In this document: in pieces, positions 1-8,800 of the stretch
Numbering within the stretch: the stretch's first letter is position 1
Layout: each line of letters opens with the position of its first letter
Assembly (NCBI RefSeq): GCF_964036595.1
Contig: NZ_OZ038523.1
Span: 3,354,501 to 3,418,500 of the forward strand
Length of the DNA: 64,000 nucleotides
Direction of reading: 5' to 3'
Source of the DNA: Tenacibaculum sp. 190524A05c
GTDB taxonomy: Bacteria > Bacteroidota > Bacteroidia > Flavobacteriales > Flavobacteriaceae
Translations under genes and position numbers: made by a program
The notes under the pieces: model-generated
Told to the model about the DNA's origin: nothing
The model's input: only the letters and a program-made list of their open reading frames with translations
The model's database searches: none

Positions 1-1386
1 GTCTCAGAATCATATTTGTCATTAGCAAATTGTTATATAGCCGTAAGAAAACAAGATAGCTCAAGAATTTATCTTGAGAAATTAATTTCTATTGAAAGCA
101 TTAACAGCAAGGTTAATTTATTTCAAGGAGTTGCTTACACAAATCTTGGGAAAGTTTTTTATATGGAAGAAAACTTTCAACAGGCTGAAAGAATGTTTCT
201 TAAATCTATAGAAGTAAATAAGCTTTTAAAGAATGATATTTCAGTTGCTTTGGCATTGAATAATTTAGGCTCTATTTATATAATTAATGAGGAGTTTAGT
301 AAAGCAAAGAGTACATATCAGGAAGCATTGACTTATTTGGGAAGTAAAAATACTTCTTTGGCTACCGAAAGAAAGGAAATGATCTTTGATAACCTTGCCT
401 GGGCCCTGTACAATTTGAAGGATTATAAGGCGTACGATTATGTTACAAAATCTTATAGGATACGCGATAGTTTAAATGAAATAGGGAGACAAGAGAAGTA
501 TGCCGAAATACAAGCGATCCATGATGTTGAGACTGTTAAACAACAAGAACAAATTAAAATTGAACGTCAAGAACGCAAAACTTGGATAATAGGTGTTACT
601 GGAATTGTGGTCTCTTTATTGTTATTATATCTAGCCAATTTATATAAGTTGAGACAACAAAGTTTAAGCTTGAAATTATCCCAGAATGAATTGGAACAGC
701 AAAGAAAATTGGATCGTTTAAAATCACAAAGTCAGGTTAAAATACTAAATGCTACTATTGACGGTAAAGAAACAGAGCGTAAACAAATTGCAGAAATTTT
801 ACACGATAATGTAAGCGCTTTATTATCCTCAGCAAATATGCATTTGCAAGCAAGTCAACAGCAGTTTAAGGGTTCTGATATTCCAACTGAATTGGCAAAA
901 ACTCAAGAAATAATAGCTGAAGCTTCGCATAAAATAAGAGATTTATCTCATAATTTAATGTCGTCTGTATTGTTAAAGTTTGGATTGGAATACGCAGTAA
1001 AAGATTCTGCAAAAAAGTTTTCAAATTCCAATATAAGAATTAACACTGCTATACATAATGTGTACCGTTATTCTCAAGATCAAGAGATTAAAATCTTTAA
1101 CATTATTCAAGAATTAATCAATAATATCTTAAAGCATAGTCAAGCCAAAAATGCTTATGTAATTATGGAGGAGGAAGATGATATGTTGAATATTATAGTG
1201 AAAGATGATGGTGTTGGTTTTAAGAATAAATCCGAAGAAGAAAAAGGAGTTGGTATCAACCAAATAAAGGCAAGAATTCATATGATGAATGGTTCTTTTT
1301 TAATCGAATCTTCTCAAGGAATGGGAACAAAAACCACAATGAATATTCCTGTTGTTCGAAAAAAAACTAGAGTGTACTCCGCTTAG
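1..1386 (+). CDS. TPR-containing sensor histidine kinase (5' truncated by window edge)
   Basis: The reading frame is open from base 1 with no stop, so the true start lies outside the window; the first in-frame start-like codon is a TTG at 16. The N-terminal part holds tetratricopeptide-like helices (for example NLGKVFYMEENFQQAERMF). One transmembrane segment follows (WIIGVTGIVVSLLLLYLANL), then a coiled coil, a HisKA_3-type dimerisation segment with the likely phospho-acceptor His in EILHDNVSALLSS, and a HATPase_c domain with N-box ELINNILKHS and G-box DDGVGF. This is the architecture of Bacteroidetes NarL/LuxR-type kinases with TPR sensor regions. No response regulator is visible, so its partner is probably upstream. 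The 3' end overlaps the convergent phosphoesterase by 20 bases. Kinase assignment is firm; the signal sensed is unknown. Confidence 0.9.
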   Translation, partial: VSESYLSLANCYIAVRKQDSSRIYLEKLISIESINSKVNLFQGVAYTNLGKVFYMEENFQQAERMFLKSIEVNKLLKNDISVALALNNLGSIYIINEEFSKAKSTYQEALTYLGSKNTSLATERKEMIFDNLAWALYNLKDYKAYDYVTKSYRIRDSLNEIGRQEKYAEIQAIHDVETVKQQEQIKIERQERKTWIIGVTGIVVSLLLLYLANLYKLRQQSLSLKLSQNELEQQRKLDRLKSQSQVKILNATIDGKETERKQIAEILHDNVSALLSSANMHLQASQQQFKGSDIPTELAKTQEIIAEASHKIRDLSHNLMSSVLLKFGLEYAVKDSAKKFSNSNIRINTAIHNVYRYSQDQEIKIFNIIQELINNILKHSQAKNAYVIMEEEDDMLNIIVKDDGVGFKNKSEEEKGVGINQIKARIHMMNGSFLIESSQGMGTKTTMNIPVVRKKTRVYSA

Positions 1387-1870
1387 CGAGCTCTATAACT
1401 TCCATATTTTTTATTTCACCCTTATCTAATTCAAATCTAACCATGGTTCTTATTTTGTGGAATCCGTGTTTTCCAGCAGCGCCAGGATTTATATGTAAAA
1501 GATTTAAACTTTTATCGAATTGTACTTTTAAAATATGAGAATGTCCACAAATAAACAATTGTGGAGGATTTTTCTTAATTGTTTCTCGAACTCTTTGATT
1601 GTATTTCCCAGGATATCCACCAATATGTGTAATCCATACAGGAACATTTTCAACTTCAAATCTATTATCTAAAGGAAATTCAGATCTAGCTTCGGCATCA
1701 TCAATATTACCATAAACCCCACGTAAAGGCTTTAAAGCTTTTATGGTATCGGTAACTTTTAAATGGCCAATATCTCCGGCATGCCAAACTTCATCTGCTT
1801 GTTTTACAAACTTTAAAATTTGATCATCAATATAACTATGGGTGTCTGATAAGAGTAAGATTTTTTTCAC
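1367..1870 (-). CDS. YfcE/MJ0936-type metallophosphoesterase
   Basis: This 167-residue protein has the calcineurin-like phosphoesterase motifs in order: DTH (residues 9-11), HAGD (30-33), GNID (54-57), TH (81-82) and GHSH (109-112), followed by INPGA. These supply the Asp, His and Asn ligands of a dinuclear metal centre, and the length is normal for the small single-domain YfcE/MJ0936 group. Members are cytosolic phosphodiesterases whose natural substrate is usually unknown. There is no signal peptide. The start is ATG at 1870, preceded by an AT-rich 166-base gap shared with the divergent truA. Confidence 0.88.
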   Translation of the reverse strand: MKKILLLSDTHSYIDDQILKFVKQADEVWHAGDIGHLKVTDTIKALKPLRGVYGNIDDAEARSEFPLDNRFEVENVPVWITHIGGYPGKYNQRVRETIKKNPPQLFICGHSHILKVQFDKSLNLLHINPGAAGKHGFHKIRTMVRFELDKGEIKNMEVIELAKRSTL

Positions 1871-2036
1871 TTAACGAAAGTACAAAGAATCTTTAGGTTT
1901 TCTACAATGTCACGTTAAGAAGCAAACAGCAATTATTTAAACAATAGAATTCCATATTGTTAGTTAATTTTTAAGAAAATACTAAATAACTCAACCAAAT
2001 AAAATCCGTAGTTTAGCTTTTTAAAAAAATAATTTC

Positions 2037-2771
2037 TTGAGGTATTTTTTAGAACTTTCATACAACGGTAAAAACTACTTTGGTTGGCAAGTTCAACCTG
2101 ATGTAATTTCGGTTCAAGAAAAAATAGCAACAGCGTTAAGTACAATTTTAAGGAAAGAAATAGCCATTGTAGGTGCAGGACGAACGGATTCTGGAGTACA
2201 TGCTTCTCAAATGTATGCTCATTTTGATTTTGATCAAGAACTAAATGATAATTTTACCTACAAACTGAATGCAATTTTACCTAATGATATTGTAATTTAC
2301 AATACTACTAAAGTTAGTGACGATGCTCATGCAAGGTTTGATGCTACAAGTAGAAGTTACGAGTATAAAATTTGGTTGGGGAGAAATCCGTTTGTATTGG
2401 ATACAACTTGGCAACTCAATTATAAAGAAATAGACATCGATTTGATGAATAAGGCAGCTGAGTTATTGTATGAATACGAAGACTTTGAATGTTTTTCGAA
2501 GGTGAAAACAGATGTAAATACCTTTAACTGTAAAGTAACAAATGCCGTTTGGAAATTAGAAGGACATGAACTTACGTTCTATATTTCTGCAGATCGTTTT
2601 TTAAGAAACATGGTAAGAGCGATCGTAGGAACATTGTTAGATATTGGATTACGCAAAAAATCTGTTGAAGATTTTAAAGCAATTATAGAAAGTAAGAATA
2701 GAAGCAATGCGGGAGTATCTGTACCTGCAAAAGGATTATTTTTGACTAAAGTTGAATACGATTATATTTAA
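2037..2771 (+). CDS. truA: tRNA pseudouridine(38-40) synthase TruA
   Basis: TruA isomerises uridines 38-40 in the anticodon arm of tRNAs. The 244-residue protein begins MRYFLELSYNGKNYFGWQ, has the catalytic loop GAGRTDSGVHA with the nucleophilic Asp at residue 51, and the C-terminal RFLRNMVRAIVGTLLDIG motif; length is normal. The start must be the TTG at 2037: an in-frame TAA lies at 2022-2024, no ATG falls between, and the conserved family N-terminus begins right after the TTG. The stop is 3 bases before the GTG of the ABC exporter, so the two are probably co-transcribed. Confidence 0.93.
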   Translation: MRYFLELSYNGKNYFGWQVQPDVISVQEKIATALSTILRKEIAIVGAGRTDSGVHASQMYAHFDFDQELNDNFTYKLNAILPNDIVIYNTTKVSDDAHARFDATSRSYEYKIWLGRNPFVLDTTWQLNYKEIDIDLMNKAAELLYEYEDFECFSKVKTDVNTFNCKVTNAVWKLEGHELTFYISADRFLRNMVRAIVGTLLDIGLRKKSVEDFKAIIESKNRSNAGVSVPAKGLFLTKVEYDYI

Positions 2772-2774
2772 ATT

Positions 2775-4538
2775 GTGAGTAAGAATAAAAAAGGAAATGC
2801 ATTTGATATGGAGATTTTTGTGAGACTAATGAGTTTCGCAAAAAAGTACCGTACTCAATTTTGGATCGCGGCATTATCTACCATTTTACTAGCTGGATTT
2901 TCAATTGCCAGTCCAGTAATTTTATATAAAGCTATTGATGATTTTACTGCTACAAAAGACGCAACACGTTTATTGTATTTTACAATAGCAATGCTATCAG
3001 TTTTGTTAGTTCAGGTTATATTACAATTCTCGTTTATATACTATGCCAATTGGGTTGGACAAAACATTATCAAAGATATTCGAGCTAAGATTTTTAGTAA
3101 AATTTTAGAGTTTAAAATGACATATTTTGATAATAACTCAGTAGGAAAATTAGTAACAAGAGTAGTTTCTGATATTGAAACTATTGCGAACTTTTTCTCT
3201 CAAGGAGTTTTTATGATTGTAAGTGATATTTTAAAAATGTTAGCTGCTGTAATTGTAATGTTCGTTATAAATTGGAAATTGGCTATCATTGCTTTAGCAG
3301 TATTGCCAATTTTAATTTATGCAACTAAATTATTCCAAATTGCAATTAAAAAAACCTTTCAAGATGTTAGAAATCAAGTAGCCAATCTTAACGGTTTTGT
3401 TCAAGAGAGAGTTACTGGAATGAAAATAGTTCAGTTATTCAATAGAGAAAAAATTGAATACGATAATTTTAAAGAAATCAATAACAAGCATAAAGAAGCA
3501 CATATTAAAACTGTTTGGTATTACTCCATTTTCTTTCCTATTGCAGAGATCATGTCGTCCATTGCTATTGGATTGATTGTTTGGTATGGAGGATTACAAG
3601 TTTTAGGAAATAAATTAATTACTGTTGGAGCAATAATTAGTTTTATTCAAATGGCTCAAATGTTATTCAGACCGTTACGCCAAATCGCAGATAAGTTCAA
3701 TCAATTACAAATGGGAATTGTTTCTGGTGAGCGTGTTTTTAAAGTAATTGATACAGATAGTTCAATTGATAAATCTGGTACTAAAGATGCATCAAATTTA
3801 AGAGGAGATATTTCTTTTAAAGATGTGAGATTTAGTTATGTGCAAGGTGAAGAAATATTAAAAGGAATAAACTTCAACGTAAATAAAGGAGAAACTATTG
3901 CAATTGTAGGTTCTACAGGAGCTGGGAAGTCTACTATTATTAATTTAATTAGTCGTTTTTACGAAATAGATAGTGGAGAAATTGCTGTTGATGGAGTTTC
4001 AGTTCAAGAGTTCGATTTGAGTTCTTTAAGAAATCAAGTAGCAGTTGTTTTACAAGATGTCTTTTTATTTTCAGATACGATCTTGAACAATATTACATTA
4101 CAAAATGAAGCCATTTCTCTTGAAGAAGTAAAAGAAGCTGCAAAGCAAATTGGAATTCATGAGTTTATTGAAAGTTTGCCAAATGGCTACAATTATAATG
4201 TAAAGGAACGTGGAGCAATGTTATCTTCAGGACAACGTCAGTTAATTGCATTTTTAAGAGCTTATGTAAGTACTCCAAGTATTTTAATTTTAGATGAAGC
4301 AACATCATCTGTAGATACCGAATCAGAACAAATGATTCAATATGCTACGGATAAAATCACAAAAAATAGAACTTCAATTGTTATAGCACATAGATTAGCC
4401 ACAATTAAAAAAGCGGATAAGATTTTAGTGATGGACAAAGGAAATATAGTTGAACAAGGAAGCCATAAAGAATTGTTAAAAAAAGAAGGTTACTACCGTA
4501 ATCTGTACGAAAAACAATTTAGTGCTGAGGTAATATAA
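2775..4538 (+). CDS. ABC exporter, fused membrane and ATPase domains (MsbA-like)
   Basis: This 587-residue half-transporter has a six-helix membrane domain (about residues 25-315) and an ATPase domain with Walker A GSTGAGKST (379-387), signature LSSGQRQ, Walker B ILILDEATSSVD and H-loop IAHRL. It should work as a homodimer in the inner membrane exporting lipids, drugs or peptides. The family resembles MsbA and LmrA, but the substrate cannot be read from sequence. The start is GTG at 2775, 3 bases after the truA stop, with no better ATG until residue 12. Confidence 0.92.
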   Translation: MSKNKKGNAFDMEIFVRLMSFAKKYRTQFWIAALSTILLAGFSIASPVILYKAIDDFTATKDATRLLYFTIAMLSVLLVQVILQFSFIYYANWVGQNIIKDIRAKIFSKILEFKMTYFDNNSVGKLVTRVVSDIETIANFFSQGVFMIVSDILKMLAAVIVMFVINWKLAIIALAVLPILIYATKLFQIAIKKTFQDVRNQVANLNGFVQERVTGMKIVQLFNREKIEYDNFKEINNKHKEAHIKTVWYYSIFFPIAEIMSSIAIGLIVWYGGLQVLGNKLITVGAIISFIQMAQMLFRPLRQIADKFNQLQMGIVSGERVFKVIDTDSSIDKSGTKDASNLRGDISFKDVRFSYVQGEEILKGINFNVNKGETIAIVGSTGAGKSTIINLISRFYEIDSGEIAVDGVSVQEFDLSSLRNQVAVVLQDVFLFSDTILNNITLQNEAISLEEVKEAAKQIGIHEFIESLPNGYNYNVKERGAMLSSGQRQLIAFLRAYVSTPSILILDEATSSVDTESEQMIQYATDKITKNRTSIVIAHRLATIKKADKILVMDKGNIVEQGSHKELLKKEGYYRNLYEKQFSAEVI

Positions 4539-4552
4539 TTCCCTCTGTTTTA

Positions 4553-4583
4553 TTTGTTTAATTTGTTCAAAATGCTACATTTG
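4553..4583 (+). promoter_or_regulatory. Bacteroidetes-type promoter of the small lipoprotein gene
   Basis: TTTG at 4553-4556 and TACATTTG at 4576-4583 are separated by 19 bases. This is an exact fit to the Bacteroidetes -33 TTTG / -7 TAnnTTTG pattern. Transcription would start near 4590, leaving about 28 bases before the ATG at 4618. Confidence 0.75.
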
Positions 4584-4617
4584 TTACTCAATCACAAAAA
4601 CTTAAAATACATAAACA

Positions 4618-5061
4618 ATGAAAAAAGTAATTTTATCTGTCTTTGTAGCTGGTTCATTATTAGCTACTTCTTGTAAGCAAGCAAAGGAGGCTAAAGAAGA
4701 AGTAAAGGAAACAACTGAAGCAGTTGTAGAAAAAACTGAAGAAGCTGCTAAAACTGTAGTTGAAGAAACTAAAGAAGCAGTAGAAGAAACTACTAAAGCA
4801 ATCGAATCTGCAATCGAAGGTATTACTATTCCTGAATTTAAAGACCCAAAAGTAGGAGAGTATTTAAAAGAGTATTCTGAGTATGCTAAGAAATATATTG
4901 ATGCTGGAGGAGATGTTGTAAAGAATGTAGATTTAGCTAAAACAGGAACTGAGTTAGCTGCTAAAACTAAAGATATTCTTGCTGGTTTAGATGAAGAGTC
5001 TGCTAAGAAGTTTAATAGCGTTTTAACTGCTATCCAATCTAAAATGGCACCTGCAAAATAA
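4618..5061 (+). CDS. Small Glu/Lys/Ala-rich lipoprotein, function unknown
   Basis: The 147-residue protein starts with a lipoprotein signal (lipobox LLATSC, Cys at residue 19). About 45 residues follow of repeats built from Lys, Glu, Ala and Thr (KEEVKETTEAVVEKTEEAAK), which should form a charged amphipathic helix or coiled coil. A more ordered C-terminal half carries no motif I recognise. It should be anchored in the outer membrane or periplasm. It sits alone between its own promoter and a strong terminator, so it is probably a monocistronic, well-expressed gene. Function is unknown. Confidence 0.8.
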   Translation: MKKVILSVFVAGSLLATSCKQAKEAKEEVKETTEAVVEKTEEAAKTVVEETKEAVEETTKAIESAIEGITIPEFKDPKVGEYLKEYSEYAKKYIDAGGDVVKNVDLAKTGTELAAKTKDILAGLDEESAKKFNSVLTAIQSKMAPAK

Positions 5062-5090
5062 TTATAATTCTAAGCAATTATAATATCCTA

Positions 5091-5120
5091 AAGGCTTACA
5101 ATGTGTAAGCCTTTTTCTTT
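5091..5120 (+). terminator. Rho-independent terminator of the small lipoprotein gene
   Basis: A perfect 10-bp stem (5091-5100 with 5104-5113, AAGGCTTACA arm) is followed by a T-rich tract, 30 bases after the lipoprotein stop. Confidence 0.85.
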
Positions 5121-5841
5121 TTTATAAAGTATATTTTCTACGTAAGTAACATAAGTTTATAGCACAAAATTTTAACCTTTATACAAATACTACAAATTGT
5201 TAAAATAAAATTTCAAACTACTCTTCAATTCATTGTTCTTAAGTGTATTATCCTTATATTTAATAGAGAAATCGTGCCAAATTAGATTGAGTCAACCAAA
5301 TACGTAGTACTACCAAAAAACTCAATTCTTACAACTAGAATAATATTTTAAGAAAGAGTCCCCGAAACATTCTTCAGTTGAAATATTTTCCATTCTAGAT
5401 AGATATAAAGTATATATGAATTTGATCATAATAGTAACATGAACTATTTCTGATTGAACAGAAAAGCTATTAACCAAAAACACCTAATCCCATTAATTGT
5501 CATTTATTATGAATGACGAGAACTTCCTATAGAAAGTAATCCCTTACCAATCATACTTCTATTGTGTTTAAAATTTATAAGTAACTAATTGTATTCAAAA
5601 AATGTAATCCCTCTGCATATGAAGAAATCAACCCCAAATTAAAGAGTTAGTAGTCATATTAGCTTAAATCTAAATTCTAGTTAGGTGTTTTAAGAAAACT
5701 GTAGTTTCTTGAATTAAAACACTGTAAAATCTAGTAGCACATTTTCAAAATTACTAATCAATTGAAATTAGAAGACAATTCCAATTTTGGTTGAAAAGGA
5801 CATCAATTATCTAAAAATAACCTAAAATTAATTTACTAATC
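5121..5841 (+). other. Long non-coding region upstream of the GH9-GH48 cellulase
   Basis: I find no convincing gene in these 720 AT-rich bases. A promoter-like pair, TTG at 5233-5235 and TATATTTA at 5255-5262 (19 bases apart, last base off consensus), lies about 580 bases before the cellulase start. A weaker pair, TTG 5762-5764 with CAATTTTG 5782-5789, lies close to the gene. An imperfect hairpin spans 5685-5722 (GTGTTTTAA with TTAAAACAC, plus an inner GAAA/TTTC). TAATCCC occurs at 5485, 5537 and 5605. The length suggests regulatory input or a long 5' untranslated leader, but no regulator site can be named. Confidence 0.4.
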
Positions 5842-8800
5842 ATGAAACTTAAACTACTATGTGTAGGGTTATTACTCTCACTTTCCGTCAATATTGCTGC
5901 TCAATTTAATTATGGAGAAGCATTACAAAAATCACTTTACTTTTATGAAGCACAACAGTCAGGTGAACTGCCAGCTTGGAATAGAGTTCCTTGGAGATCG
6001 GATTCAGCTTTAAACGATGGATCCGATGTAGGATTAGATTTAACAGGAGGATGGTACGATGCCGGAGATCATGTTAAATTTAATTTTCCAATGGCGTATA
6101 CAGTTACAACTTTGGCCTGGGGAGGAATTGAATTTAAAGATGCCTATATTCAATCTGGGCAATATGACATTCTTAAAAGGAATTTAAGATTTGTAACTGA
6201 TTATTTCTTGAAATGTCATACTGGTCCTAATGAATATTGGGGGCAAGTCGCGGCAGGAGGAATTGATCATGCTTGGTGGGGACCAGCAGAAGTGAATCCG
6301 CAACCAAGAGAATCGTTTAAAATTTCTGGAGCAAATGGAGGTTCAGATTTAGCTGGAGAGACGGCTGCAGCATTGGCTGCGGTAAGTATCTTATTTCAAA
6401 ACGATGATCCTGCTTACAGTGCCCGATTATTACAAAGTGCAGAAGAATTATATGATTATGCTGATCGTGTAAGAGAAGCATACTCAAACTCCATAACAGA
6501 TGCGGCAGGTTTTTATCGTTCATTTAGTAATTATGAAGATGAAATTGTCTGGGGAGCTGCATGGTTGTATCGTGCCACGAATGATAATAAATATCTAGTG
6601 AAAGCAGAAGCTGAGTACGATAACATGCAAAGAGAAGGACAGAGTGCCATAGCAAAATATAAAGAAGCTTTTTCTTGGGATGATAAAGCTTATGGTACTT
6701 ATGTCCTTCTTTCAATTTTAACTGGAAAAAATAAGTATAAGCAAGATGCTGAACGAAATTTAAACTGGTGGACAGGTGTTGGAGTGAATGGAGATGTTGT
6801 TCCAACTACACCGGGAGGATTACCTCACATAAGACAATGGGGAACCTTAAGATACGCGAATAATGAAGCATTCTTGGCCTTAGTTTATAGTGATAAAGTT
6901 TCTACGAATCCAACTCAACAAACAGCATATAGAAATTATGCCAAGTTTATGACGGATTATACTTTGGGAGATAATCCAATTAATAGAAGCTTTATGGTTG
7001 GTTTTGGAAATAATCCTGCCAATAAGCCTCACCATCGCGGTGCACATGGTGGTTGGACGAACAATTGTTCTGGAGTTCCAGATACGTCTAGTCATATTTT
7101 GTATGGAGCAGTAGTTGGTGGGCCTAAAAGTCCGGCTAATGATGGTTTTGCTGATGATAGATGTGAGTTTATAGCAAATGAAGTTGCTTGTGATTATAAC
7201 GCTGGAATTACTGGAGTTTTAGCTTGGATGTATGGAAATTTTGGTGGAAATCCATTTGCAACTTTTCCTCCCGCTTCAGCAGGAACACCAACACGTTCTG
7301 AAGTACGAACAATGTCTAAATTCAATAGTAATAATGCTTCTGGAAGTACAGTTCAAATTAGAGTTCAAAACAGAACGGCTTGGCCTGCAAGAGTTACAGA
7401 TAAACTATCGTACAGATACTTTTTTGATATTTCAGAAGGTGTAGCCCAAGGATTAACAATTGCCGATTATCAGCCAACATTAAATGCTGTACAAGGTAAT
7501 AGTAGTATTACTATTGGAACTTGGGATGCAAGTCGAAATATTTACTACGCAGAAGTATCTTTAGCTGGAGAACAAATTGCTCCAATTGGAGATCCTCAGT
7601 TTAGAAGAGAAACGCAATTAAATTTTAGAGTAAGTAACGGAGTTCCTTACGATGTGACTAATGACTGGTCTGCACAAGGAATTGGTGGAACAGAGATTGA
7701 AAGTTCTAATATTCCGATTTACGATAATGGGGTTTTAGTTTTTGGAAATGAGCCAGATGCAGGTAATGCTCCAATAGCTGCATTTACCGCAACTCCTGAA
7801 TCGGGAATTGCTCCATTAGATGTTCAATTTGATGCTTCTAGTTCTAATGATCCAAACGGAGATACCTTAAGTTATTCTTGGGATTTTGGCAATGGAACAA
7901 CTTCAACTTTAGTCAATCCATTAGTCACATATACTACTGTTGGTTCCTATGAAGTGAGCTTGATTGTAAGTGATGGAACGAACTTCTCTTCTCCAGTTAC
8001 AAAAACCATTGAAGTTACAGATGGAAGTCCAGTGGCTTCGTTTACAACTACAACGGATAGTGGAGTTGCTCCGCTAACTGTCGGATTTGATGCTACTTCA
8101 TCTTTGGATCCTTCTGGTGGAGGATTATCATATTCCTGGAATTTTGGAAATGGAAATTCCGCTTCTACAGCAACTGCAACAGCAGTGTTTGATGTAGGAA
8201 CATATACGGTAAGCCTAACAGTAACAAACGCCGCAGGACAAGCGGATACAATTACTAAAGTGATCACAGCAACAGATGGCATTATAAGTTGTGCATTTGA
8301 TGCTCCAACGGCAAGTGTACTTCCAACCATACATAAGCAGTTCAATCATATTTTTGTTTTAGGTTCTGGAGGTCCGAACTTAGACAATGTAACGAACTTT
8401 ACGATAAATTGGGATTTACCGAATAATGGATTGTATCAATTCTCTATGCTAACCAATAATGGAGTTCCATCTTGGTGGAATGATTTCAAGCCTAAAGTAA
8501 CACAGAATTTTAATCAGGCCAATCCAGAAGTAAATTTAAGTAATACAGGTTTTGCGGGATTAGATGGTGACTATTGGGTAACTACTGATAATGGTAATTT
8601 TGTTATGGTTTCAAAAACAGGAGGTTTTACAATATATTTCAGTGAAATAGATCAAGCTCCAAATTGTAATACTACAACAATTGCTAGCAGAAATGCTAGA
8701 ATGGCAAATACATGTACTTTTAACACGCCAGTTCCAAATGCATTGCCTTCAATACAAAAGCAGTTCAATAACATATTTGTTTTAGGTTCTGGAGGTCCGA

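Noticed and set aside
1960..2145. 61-codon minus-strand frame over the truA start
   Set aside because: It is antisense to the conserved truA N-terminus and made of low-complexity Leu/Phe/Asn.
5341..5444. Possible gene remnant (open frame around 5350-5440) in the region before the cellulase
   Set aside because: About 30 codons with no family similarity or start; consistent with chance in AT-rich DNA.
6317..8345. Several open frames on the minus strand (6317-6523, 6524-6805, 6880-7095, 7947-8345) inside the cellulase
   Set aside because: They lie entirely within the strongly supported GH9/PKD coding sequence, show low-complexity composition typical of antisense frames, and match no family.
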